46,749 nt of DNA from Gaiellasilicea sp035556515. Lineage in GTDB: Bacteria > Actinomycetota > Thermoleophilia > Gaiellales > Gaiellaceae. This document shows positions 31,831 through 38,225 of this stretch, in pieces. Where the stretch lies: contig DATMEO010000117.1 of the NCBI GenBank assembly GCA_035556515.1, positions 1-46,749 of the forward strand. The letters are read 5' to 3'. Positions within the stretch are counted from its first letter, which is position 1; the number at the start of each line of letters is the position of its first letter. Below the pieces are notes generated by a model. That model was not told the origin of the DNA, did no database searches, and saw nothing but the letters and a program-made list of their open reading frames with translations. Position numbers and translations under genes: made by a program.

Positions 31831-32195
31831 CCCGCGTCGGCGTCGATCTGATTGAGATCGAGCGCGTCCGTCGCTCGCTCGAGCGCTACCAGGGCTTCAA
31901 GGACCGCTGCTTCACGCCCGCCGAGCAGGCGTACTGCGATTCGCGCAAGAACCCGGCCGAGAGCTACGCGGGCCGGTTCGCCGGCAAGGAGGCGGTCGGC
32001 AAGGCGCTCGGGTTCGGGGTTGCGCGCGCGTTCGCGTGGAAGGACATCGAGATCGCCGGGCGGCCGAAACCCTCGGTGCGGCTCTCGGGGCGCGTCGCCG
32101 CCTGGGCGGAGCGCGTCGACGCCGGCGCGATCGACCTCTCGATGACGCACTCCCGCGAGCTCGCCTCTGCGGTCGCCGTCGTATCGGATGCTTGA
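31827..32195 (+). CDS. acpS: Holo-[acyl-carrier-protein] synthase
   Basis: AcpS transfers 4'-phosphopantetheine from CoA to the ACP serine. The 122-residue protein shows VGVDLIEIERVRRSLERY with the metal Asp, FTPAEQAYCDSRKNPAESYA, and the signature GRFAGKEAVGKALGFG with its Glu and Lys. The C-terminal LSMTHSRELASAVAVV is typical. Length is normal. The GTG start overlaps the HAD gene stop, and its end overlaps the nnr gene by 8 bp. AcpS beside NAD(P)HX repair is a common bacterial pair. Confidence 0.95.
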   Translation: MTRVGVDLIEIERVRRSLERYQGFKDRCFTPAEQAYCDSRKNPAESYAGRFAGKEAVGKALGFGVARAFAWKDIEIAGRPKPSVRLSGRVAAWAERVDAGAIDLSMTHSRELASAVAVVSDA

Positions 32196-33507
32196 CGCTC
32201 TTTACACGGCCGACGAAGCCCGCACGGCCGAGGAGGGCCACGACGTCGGAGAGCTGATGGAGCGCGCCGGAGCGGCGGTCGCGCGCGAGGTGATGCAGCG
32301 GTTCCCCGCGGCGCGCCGGATCGCCGTCGTCTGCGGCGGCGGCTCGAATGGCGGTGACGGCCGGATCGCAGCCCGGATCCTGCGCGAGGAAGGCCGCGAC
32401 GCGGTCGAGACGACGGCGGTCGAGCAGGCGGACGTGATCGTCGACGCGCTCTTCGGCACCGGCTTCCACGGCGAGCCGCGTGAGGAAGCGGCGACGACGA
32501 TCGAGCGGATCAACGTCACCGGCACGCCGGTCGTCTCCGTCGACGTCCCGTCCGGAGTCGACGCATCCACCGGCGAAGTGGCGGCCGACGCCGTCCGTGC
32601 CACGTTGACTGTGACCTTCCACGGCCGCAAGCTCGGGCTCGCCGTCGCGCCCGGCCTCTTCCACGCAGGCGAGGTCGTCGTCGTGGACATCGGGCTCGAG
32701 CCCGTGGAGACAGAGCACCGGCTCGCGACGGCCGCGATCCTGTCGCTCGTCCCGCGCAAGCGTGCGGAGGACAGCAAATACAGTGCTGGCTCGGTGCTCG
32801 TGGCCGGCGGAGCGCCCGGAATGACGGGCGCGGTCTGCCTGGCCGCCGAGGCCGCCTTCCGCGCCGACGCCGGCTACGTCGCCGTCGCGGTTCCGGAGCG
32901 ATCGCTCCCTGTCGTCGAGGCGAAGCTGCTCGAGCCGGTGAAGCTGACCTGGGCCGATGCGCTCGACGCCGCCGAGAAGGCGGCTGCGCTTGCGATCGGG
33001 CCGGGACTCGGCCGCGACGCCACCGCGAAGGCGCTCCGCGACGAGCTGATCGGGGCAGGCGAGCAGGCGCTCGTGCTCGACGCCGACGCACTGCACGAGC
33101 TCGAGCCGGGAGCGTGGGGTGCTCGCGCGGTGCTGACGCCGCACGCCGGCGAGCTCGGGCGGTTGGTCGGCGAGAGCTCCGACTGGGTGAACGCGCACCG
33201 GCTCGAGGCTGCGCGGCGCTGTGCGGAGCGCTTCGGCTGCGTCTGCTTGCTCAAGGGCGCCGACACGATCGTCGCGCAGCCCGGTCAGGGCGTGCTCGTC
33301 TGCCTGGCCGAGGCGCCCGGGCTCGCGACCGCCGGCACCGGCGACGTGCTGACCGGCATCCTCGCCTCGTTCCTCGCCAAGGGCCTCGAACCGCCGCTTG
33401 CAGCGGCCGCTGCGGCCACGGCCCACGGCCTGGCCGCCCGCGGCCTGTCGCAGCGCGGACTGATCGCGAGGGACGTGATCGCCGCGCTGCCCAACGTGCT
33501 CCCGTAG
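32188..33507 (+). CDS. nnr: Bifunctional NAD(P)H-hydrate epimerase / ADP-dependent NAD(P)H-hydrate dehydratase
   Basis: The enzyme repairs hydrated NADH and NADPH. The 439-residue protein has an N-terminal YjeF epimerase domain (residues ~1-180) with ELMERAGAAVAREVM, VVCGGGSNGGDGRIAARIL, and VDVPSGVDASTGEV. The C-terminal ribokinase-like dehydratase domain shows VAGGAPGMTGAVCLAAEAAF, AIGPGLGRDATAKAL, LTPHAGELGRLVG, LLKGADTIVA, and the ATP/ADP signature ATAGTGDVLTGILASF. The ATG overlaps the acpS end. The N-terminal half is a little shorter than E. coli Nnr. Confidence 0.95.
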   Translation: MLDALYTADEARTAEEGHDVGELMERAGAAVAREVMQRFPAARRIAVVCGGGSNGGDGRIAARILREEGRDAVETTAVEQADVIVDALFGTGFHGEPREEAATTIERINVTGTPVVSVDVPSGVDASTGEVAADAVRATLTVTFHGRKLGLAVAPGLFHAGEVVVVDIGLEPVETEHRLATAAILSLVPRKRAEDSKYSAGSVLVAGGAPGMTGAVCLAAEAAFRADAGYVAVAVPERSLPVVEAKLLEPVKLTWADALDAAEKAAALAIGPGLGRDATAKALRDELIGAGEQALVLDADALHELEPGAWGARAVLTPHAGELGRLVGESSDWVNAHRLEAARRCAERFGCVCLLKGADTIVAQPGQGVLVCLAEAPGLATAGTGDVLTGILASFLAKGLEPPLAAAAAATAHGLAARGLSQRGLIARDVIAALPNVLP

Positions 33508-33529
33508 CGCCGCGCGAGTACCCCTTCCG

Positions 33530-33588
33530 GGGGAGGGTCCGTCACCAAAAACCGCCGAAACCTACCCGGAACGCGTGACCCCCTCCCC
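33530..33588 (+). promoter_or_regulatory. Long hairpin in the leader of the surface-protein locus
   Basis: GGGGAGGG (33530-33537) pairs with CCCTCCCC (33581-33588), and GTCAC (33541-33545) pairs with GTGAC (33575-33579). The inner loop is 29 nt, rich in A and C, and includes CCGCCGAAACC. It ends 17 nt before the ATG, with GGAG between. It matches no riboswitch that I can identify; it may be a cis-regulatory or mRNA-stabilising structure. Confidence 0.4.
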
Positions 33589-33605
33589 TGATCTGGAGTA
33601 GAGAC

Positions 33606-33977
33606 ATGAAGCGACTCAACGGACGGAGCAGGATCCTCGGCATCCTGGTCGTGGCGGCGGCCCTGGCGACAGGCGCATACGCCTTCACGGCGACGAACAC
33701 CGTGCCCGCCTCGAGCGCAGGCTCGGGCAGCGGCACGATCAGCGGCTACACGGTCAGCGGGATCGCGTACACGCTGAACGCGACCACTCCCAGCGACATC
33801 GACTCGATGACCTTCACGCTGAACGCCAACGCCCAGACGGTGAAGGCGAAGATCGTCAGCGGCTCGACGACGTACACCGACTGCACGATCTCCGGTGGCG
33901 TCAACGTGACCTGCAACTTCAGCCCGGACATCGCCATCACGACCGCCGACCAGCTGTCGGTGATCGCGACCTCGTAG
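33606..33977 (+). CDS. Small exported protein with SipW-type signal (candidate fibre or surface subunit)
   Basis: The 123-residue protein has a basic start and a hydrophobic segment (GILVVAAALATGAYAF), then ATNTVPAS (29-36), likely around the cleavage site. The mature part is Gly/Ser/Thr-rich with alternating beta pattern: SGSGTISGYTVSGIAYTLNA, DIDSMTFTLNANAQTVKAKI, and a Cys pair in TYTDCTISGGVNVTCNFSPD that could form a disulfide. It has no enzymatic motif and looks like a small beta-sandwich, as in SipW-processed TasA-like proteins. A GGAG Shine-Dalgarno precedes the ATG. The following hairpin and signal peptidase gene suggest that it is the abundant product of this locus. Confidence 0.8.
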   Translation: MKRLNGRSRILGILVVAAALATGAYAFTATNTVPASSAGSGSGTISGYTVSGIAYTLNATTPSDIDSMTFTLNANAQTVKAKIVSGSTTYTDCTISGGVNVTCNFSPDIAITTADQLSVIATS

Positions 33978-33992
33978 GGCTCGACGGAGACC

Positions 33993-34023
33993 GCCGGGCG
34001 AGGACGATCGCTCCTCGCCCGGC
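33993..34023 (+). terminator. 12-bp hairpin between the small exported protein and the signal peptidase gene
   Basis: GCCGGGCGAGGA pairs perfectly with TCCTCGCCCGGC across a 7-nt loop. The downstream ACCCCTTTC has only a weak U-run. It probably ends most transcription after the first gene or protects its mRNA, with read-through to the peptidase gene. Confidence 0.6.
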
Positions 34024-34042
34024 ACCCCTTTCATTGGCCGCC

Positions 34043-35647
34043 ATGAGCACGGGACGCGTCACCGGAATCCTCACCGGCGGCCTCGCGGCCGTCGCGCTCG
34101 TCGCGGCGTGGATCTTCTTCGCGCCGGCGCAGGCGGGCGGCGGCACGTCGTACGCGATCATCGTCGGCAACTCGATGGAGCCGAAGCTGCATCGCGGCGA
34201 CCTCGCGGTCGTGCGCAAGCAGAGCGTCTACCGCGTCGGCGACGTCGTGCTCTACGACAGCCGCGAGCTCGGCTCGAAGGTCCTGCACCGGATCGTGCGC
34301 GTCGAGGACGGCCGCTTCGTGCTCAAGGGCGACAACAATTCCTTCCTCGACGCCGAACATCCGACCGAGGAGCAGATCGTCGGCAGCCTCTGGGTGACAG
34401 CGCCGGCCGTCGGCCGCGCCACCGAATGGCTGCGCGAGCCTCTGCACAGCGCTCTCCTGGTCGGTCTCGTGACCCTGATCGCGCTCGGCGGCGGCCTCGG
34501 CGCGGGCGCGTCGGTGCGCCGCGGTGCGCGCCCGACCAAGCCGCGACCGCGACTCGCGATGCCGCCGCGCGGCCTCGGCAAGGTCCCAGACGAGTTGAAG
34601 CGGCTCCTCACCTGTCTCGCGGTTGCGGCCGTCGCGTGTGTCGCGCTCGCCGTCGTCTCGTTCGGGCGCCCGCTGAACGGCACCGAGACCGTGGAAGCCG
34701 CCTACGCGCACCAGGGTCGGTTCGAGTACGAGGCTCGCGTGCCGAAAACCGCCGCGTATCCCGACGGGCAGGTCAGCACCGGCGAGCCCGTCTTCCAGCG
34801 TCTGGTTCCGCGCCTGCGCATCACCTTCTCCTACCGGCTCGAGTCGGAGCGTCCGGTCACCGCGAACGGGCGGATCGCGCTGGAGGCCAGGATCAGCGAC
34901 GGCCGCGGCTGGGAGCGGATCCTGCCGCTCGCGGCCGAGCGGCCGTTCTCGAACCGTGGCACGACCGTCTCCGGCGTCCTCGATCTCGAGCGGCTGCAGC
35001 GCATCACGGACGAGGTCCGGGAGCTCACCGGCTCCGGCCAGACCGCCTACACGGTCACCGTCCTGCCGCGGATCGACGTCGCCGGCCGCGTCGGCGGCGA
35101 CGCGGTCGACGCGACGTTCGCGCCCGCGCTCTCCTTCGATGCGGGCGACCTGCGGCTGCAGCCGAGCCTGCAGGGCGCCGAGGGCGTCGGCCCGTTCGCA
35201 CCCCGCGAGCCCGGCAGCGGAACCCGTGTCGTGCCGGCGGAGGTAGCGCTCGGCCCGCTCTCGCTCTCGGTCGCGGCCGCGCGGCGGGTGTCGCTGCTCG
35301 GGATCGCCGCGCTGCTGCTGCTCGGCGGACTGGCGCTCGCGTCGGGCCGCCGTCGGCACGAAGGCGACGAGCACGAGCGGATCCTCGCCCGCTACGGGCA
35401 GCTGCTCCTCCCGGTCTCGTCGCACTCAGGTAGCTGGGAGCACGTGATCGAGCTCGCCGACATCGAGGCGCTCGTGCGCCTCGCCGAGCACCAGGGCAAG
35501 CTGATCCTCCACGTCGCCGAAGGAAACGAGCGCTCGTACGTCGTCGAGGACGGGAGCACCGCCTACCGCTATCGCGTGCACGCACCGGAGCCCGTCGCGG
35601 CGATCGTCTGGCCGCCTGCCGCCCGCGACCTTCGCGCTCGTCGATGA
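34043..35647 (+). CDS. SipW-type signal peptidase I fused to a DUF5305-like domain
   Basis: The 534-residue membrane protein starts with a signal peptidase I of the SipW/archaeal-ER class: one membrane segment (~10-28), Ser44 in AIIVGNSMEPKLHRGDLAVV, and His82 in VLHRIVRVEDG as general base in place of the usual Lys. The conserved box is FVLKGDNNSF (95-97 KGD). Two further membrane segments lie at ~136-154 and ~188-207. Residues ~210-410 form a beta-rich extracytoplasmic domain (FEYEARVPKTAAYP, LRITFSYRLESERPV), then a last membrane segment (415-434) and a soluble tail ending YRYRVHAPEP, which together resemble DUF5305. The fusion couples a processing enzyme to a likely sorting or assembly domain. 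The ATG at 34043 is preferred over TTG 34034. Both flanking genes encode exported proteins that share a signature. Confidence 0.83.
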   Translation: MSTGRVTGILTGGLAAVALVAAWIFFAPAQAGGGTSYAIIVGNSMEPKLHRGDLAVVRKQSVYRVGDVVLYDSRELGSKVLHRIVRVEDGRFVLKGDNNSFLDAEHPTEEQIVGSLWVTAPAVGRATEWLREPLHSALLVGLVTLIALGGGLGAGASVRRGARPTKPRPRLAMPPRGLGKVPDELKRLLTCLAVAAVACVALAVVSFGRPLNGTETVEAAYAHQGRFEYEARVPKTAAYPDGQVSTGEPVFQRLVPRLRITFSYRLESERPVTANGRIALEARISDGRGWERILPLAAERPFSNRGTTVSGVLDLERLQRITDEVRELTGSGQTAYTVTVLPRIDVAGRVGGDAVDATFAPALSFDAGDLRLQPSLQGAEGVGPFAPREPGSGTRVVPAEVALGPLSLSVAAARRVSLLGIAALLLLGGLALASGRRRHEGDEHERILARYGQLLLPVSSHSGSWEHVIELADIEALVRLAEHQGKLILHVAEGNERSYVVEDGSTAYRYRVHAPEPVAAIVWPPAARDLRARR

Positions 35648-36036
35648 GGCCGGCGAGGCTCGCTCGCTACGGCGCGGTTGGAGCGGTGAGCGGCCTCGTG
35701 CTGATCTCGGCGCTCGCGGCGACGAACGCAGTGCCCGCATCGAACGCGGAACGAGACGTCAGCTCGATCACGGCCGACGACATGAAGCCGAAGCCGATGT
35801 GCAACGGGATTACGGTGACCGTGATCGTCACGGGCGGCGGCAACGGCGGTAACGCCAACGAGCTCGTACTCGGCACGGCCGCGGCCAACGGCAACCTGCG
35901 CGGGATGAACGGCGACGACTGCATTCACGGCGGCGGCGGCAACGACACGCTCCGCGGCGACGGCGGCACCGACGTCTGCATCGGCGGCCCCGGCACCGAC
36001 TCGTTCCACGCCACCTGCGAGACCCAAATCCAATAG
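35644..36036 (+). CDS. Small exported protein with RTX-like Gly/Asp repeats
   Basis: The 130-residue protein has an N-terminal hydrophobic segment and then AATNAVPAS (25-33), the same ATN-x-VPAS signature as the first gene of the locus. The C-terminal half carries RTX/hemolysin-type nonapeptide repeats: GGNGGNANELVLGTA, MNGDDCIHGGGGNDTLRGD, and GGTDVCIGGPGTDSF. These usually bind calcium in a beta-roll. Four Cys may form disulfides. The ATG overlaps the signal peptidase stop, so the two are translationally coupled. It is probably processed by that peptidase and exported. Confidence 0.8.
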   Translation: MRPARLARYGAVGAVSGLVLISALAATNAVPASNAERDVSSITADDMKPKPMCNGITVTVIVTGGGNGGNANELVLGTAAANGNLRGMNGDDCIHGGGGNDTLRGDGGTDVCIGGPGTDSFHATCETQIQ

Positions 36037-36040
36037 CCCG

Positions 36041-36046
36041 TAGCAT
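36041..36046 (+). promoter_or_regulatory. -10 box of alr (leaderless type)
   Basis: TAGCAT is 7 nt upstream of the alr GTG at 36054, directly after the previous stop codon. No Shine-Dalgarno is present. Confidence 0.4.
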
Positions 36047-36053
36047 CGGGCGC

Positions 36054-37070
36054 GTGGCGCGTTCCGACCTGATCGTCGACCTGGGAGCGGTCCGGCGGAA
36101 CGTGCGGACCCTGCTCACGGCGCTCGAGGGAGCCGAGCTCTGGGCCGTCGTCAAGGCCGACGGCTACGGCCACGGCGCGGTCGACGTCGGCGGCGCCGCG
36201 CTCGGGGCGGGGGCGAGCGCGCTCTGCGTCGCGACCGTCCCGGAAGGGCTGACCTTGCGCCGCGCGTTCGGCTCCCGGATCCTCGTGATGGGTCCCGCCA
36301 CGAGCCGGGAGATCGCGGACGCCCGCGACGCGGGGCTCGAGCTCGTGATCGTCGACGGCGAGGTCCCGGAGGGGATGCGCGTCCACCTCAAGCTCGATAC
36401 GGGCATGGGCCGGTGGGGGCTGGCCGAGCTGCCGGCGCCGGGACGCGAGGTCGTCGGCCTGATGAGCCACTTTGCCTCGGCCGACAGCGATGCGTCCTAC
36501 ACGGAGCAGCAGACCGAGCGCTTCGCCGCAGCGACCGCCGAGCACTCCTACCTGACGCGCCACATCGCCAACAGCGCCGGTGCGCTCCGCTATCCCGGGT
36601 CGCGCTTCGATGCCGCTCGCTGCGGGATCGCCCTCTACGGGATCTCTCCGTTCGGCACCGATCCGGCTGACGACGGGCTCGAGCCCGCGCTTCGCTGGGA
36701 GTCGCAGCTGGCGCAGGTGCGGCAGGTGCAGCCGGGCGACTCGACCGGCTACGGCCGGCGCTGGGTCGCGGAGCGGCCGACCTGGATCGGGATCGTTCCG
36801 GTCGGCTACGCGGACGGGTTCCGGCGTGACCTGACAGGGACGGAGGTGCGCGTCGCCGGCGAGCTCCGCCGCGTCGTCGGCACGATCTCGATGGACGCCT
36901 TCGCCGTCGAGCTCGACCGCGAGCTGCCTGTCGGGGCGCCGGTGACGCTCCTCGGTCACGGCGTCCAGGCGGAGGCGCACGCCCGCGTCGCCGGGACGAT
37001 CGGCTACGAGATCATCACCGGCATTCGCAGCTCTCCCGAGCGCACGCGCCGCTCGGTAGTTGACGGCTGA
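36054..37070 (+). CDS. alr: Alanine racemase
   Basis: Alr is a PLP enzyme that makes D-Ala for peptidoglycan. The 338-residue protein has the PLP-lysine motif LWAVVKADGYGHGAVDVG and a barrel with VHLKLDTGMGRWGLAEL. It also has MSHFASADSDASYTEQQ, RCGIALYGISPFG, and the catalytic Tyr region IGIVPVGYADGFRR in the C-terminal beta domain, then ISMDAFAVEL. It is about 30 residues shorter than typical Alr, with a compact central barrel. The GTG at 36054 follows TAGCAT by 7 nt. The stop at 37068-37070 directly precedes the copper operator, and the TTGACG -35 of copZ lies inside its last codons. Confidence 0.93.
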   Translation: MARSDLIVDLGAVRRNVRTLLTALEGAELWAVVKADGYGHGAVDVGGAALGAGASALCVATVPEGLTLRRAFGSRILVMGPATSREIADARDAGLELVIVDGEVPEGMRVHLKLDTGMGRWGLAELPAPGREVVGLMSHFASADSDASYTEQQTERFAAATAEHSYLTRHIANSAGALRYPGSRFDAARCGIALYGISPFGTDPADDGLEPALRWESQLAQVRQVQPGDSTGYGRRWVAERPTWIGIVPVGYADGFRRDLTGTEVRVAGELRRVVGTISMDAFAVELDRELPVGAPVTLLGHGVQAEAHARVAGTIGYEIITGIRSSPERTRRSVVDG

Positions 37071-37089
37071 TACCCCCTGGGGGTACTAT
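37060..37089 (+). promoter_or_regulatory. copZ promoter
   Basis: TTGACG (37060-37065) and TACTAT (37084-37089) are 18 bp apart; transcription should begin near 37096-37097, at the ATG itself. The spacer holds the CsoR-type palindrome, so repressor binding would block polymerase. Confidence 0.75.
37071..37085. promoter_or_regulatory. CsoR operator
   Basis: TACCCCCTGGGGGTA is a perfect inverted repeat around a central T and matches the G/C-tract palindromes bound by CsoR copper repressors. The csoR gene is the last gene of the same operon. Confidence 0.85.
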
Positions 37090-37096
37090 GTTGGGC

Positions 37097-37294
37097 ATGG
37101 AGATCACCTACACCGTCAGCGGCATGAGCTGTGGCCATTGCAAGGCGGCCGTCGAGCAAGAGGTCGGGCGCGTGCCCGGCGTCGAATCGGTGAACGCCGA
37201 CGTGGACAGCAAGCTCGTGGTCGTGCGCGGAGAGGACCTCGAGGACGAGACCCTGCGCGCGGCGATCGACGAGGCCGGCTACGAGGCAGCGTGA
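37097..37294 (+). CDS. copZ: Copper chaperone, HMA domain
   Basis: The 65-residue heavy-metal-associated domain carries the Cu(I) site GMSCGHCKAAVEQEVGRV, and the fold continues with VESVNADVDSKLVVVRG and LRAAIDEAGYEAA. It would deliver Cu(I) to CopA or CsoR. I chose the ATG at 37097 rather than 37088: the earlier ATG lies within the -10 box, and the predicted transcript starts at about 37097, so the mRNA is leaderless. It is the first gene of the copper operon. Confidence 0.93.
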   Translation: MEITYTVSGMSCGHCKAAVEQEVGRVPGVESVNADVDSKLVVVRGEDLEDETLRAAIDEAGYEAA

Positions 37295-37321
37295 CGAAGT
37301 CGCGCTGCCAGGAAGGGGCCT

Positions 37322-37414
37322 GGGGGAACCGGCGGGTTCCCCCGAATGAGCGCGCCGATGCGCAGCATCGGCGTCGGCGCGCAGGGGGCCCTCGGGGGAA
37401 ACCGGGTTTCCCCC
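37322..37414 (+). repeat. Cluster of three perfect hairpins between copZ and the next copper gene
   Basis: Hairpin 1 pairs GGGGGAACC (37322-37330) with GGTTCCCCC (37335-37343). Hairpin 2 pairs CGCCGATGC (37353-37361) with GCATCGGCG (37365-37373). Hairpin 3 pairs GGGGGAAACC (37394-37403) with GGTTTCCCCC (37405-37414). Hairpins 1 and 3 are near copies flanking a different middle one. This 151-bp gap is otherwise non-coding. It resembles a BIME/REP-like dispersed palindromic element, or an mRNA-processing or stability structure. Confidence 0.8.
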
Positions 37415-37445
37415 GCGCGACCGAGCCGCAGGCGAGGGAGGCGGC

Positions 37446-38225
37446 GTGACTCGCGTCGCGCTCTTCGTCGCCGGCCTCGCCGGCATTTTCTTCGCGGCGC
37501 TCGCGGTGGGCAACGTGATCGACCTCGAGGACCGAACGCTGGGCGAAGAGGCGCATGCAGCCGAGGAGGCCGCGCACGCCGAGGCGGCGCCGGCCGGGCT
37601 CGCGCTCGAGCAGGACGGCTACCGGCTTGTGCAGGAGCGGGTCTCGTTCGCCGCTGGACGATCCCAAACCTACGTTTTCCGCATCTTCGGACCCGACGGA
37701 TCCGTGCTCCGCGACTACGACGTCGAGCACGAGCGGCGTCTGCATCTGATCGTCGCCGGACGCGAGCCAGACGCGCCGTTCCTCCACCTGCACCCGCGTC
37801 AGCGCGCCGACGGTGCCTGGACGGTGCCGCTCGAGCTCCCGGCCGCAGGCTCGTATCGCGTCTTCGCGGACTTCACCACCGGCGGCGAGCGCCGGACGCT
37901 CGCGATCGACCTCCTCGCCACAGGCGGGCCGCTGCCCGGCGCCTGGTGGGACTCGATCTACGTCGTGAAGCTGCGGGAGCAGGGTGACCGGCTCATCTTC
38001 GACATCAAGGGCGATACCGGCCCGGTGGAGACGCAGCCGTACCTCGGCGCCGGCGGCCATCTCGTCGTGCTCCGCGAGGGCGACCTCGCCTACATCCACG
38101 CGCACGCGGAGGAGGACGAGCTCGCATTCGACGTGCCGTTCCCGAGCGAGGGGCGCTACCGCCTCTACCTCCAGTTCAAGGTCGGCGGCACCGTCGAGAC
38201 CGTCCGCGCCGAGGTGGAGCGGTGA
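37446..38225 (+). CDS. Membrane-anchored His-rich protein of the copper operon
   Basis: The 259-residue protein has one N-terminal membrane segment (ALFVAGLAGIFFAALAVGN), an Ala/Glu/His-rich linker (GEEAHAAEEAAHAEAAP), and two beta-rich domains outside the membrane. The first contains HERRLHLIVAG and APFLHLHPRQRADG, the second LGAGGHLVVLREGDLAYIHA and HAEEDELAF. Paired His, such as HLHP and IHAH, look like metal ligands. Similar proteins occur near copper ATPases in actinobacteria, but I know of no characterised member. The GTG at 37446 follows the hairpin cluster. Its end overlaps the copA start by 4 bp. I infer periplasmic or surface copper binding. Confidence 0.78.
   Translation: MTRVALFVAGLAGIFFAALAVGNVIDLEDRTLGEEAHAAEEAAHAEAAPAGLALEQDGYRLVQERVSFAAGRSQTYVFRIFGPDGSVLRDYDVEHERRLHLIVAGREPDAPFLHLHPRQRADGAWTVPLELPAAGSYRVFADFTTGGERRTLAIDLLATGGPLPGAWWDSIYVVKLREQGDRLIFDIKGDTGPVETQPYLGAGGHLVVLREGDLAYIHAHAEEDELAFDVPFPSEGRYRLYLQFKVGGTVETVRAEVER

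Noticed and set aside
33519..33535. TACCCCTTCCGGGGGAG upstream of the surface-protein locus looks like a CsoR site
   Set aside because: The right half lacks the symmetric GGGTA end, no copper gene follows, and the bases belong to the leader hairpin.
37295..37445. A CRISPR array or small RNA gene in the copZ gap
   Set aside because: The repeats are inverted, only two are alike, and there are no direct repeats with regular spacers. No promoter for a separate RNA is evident.
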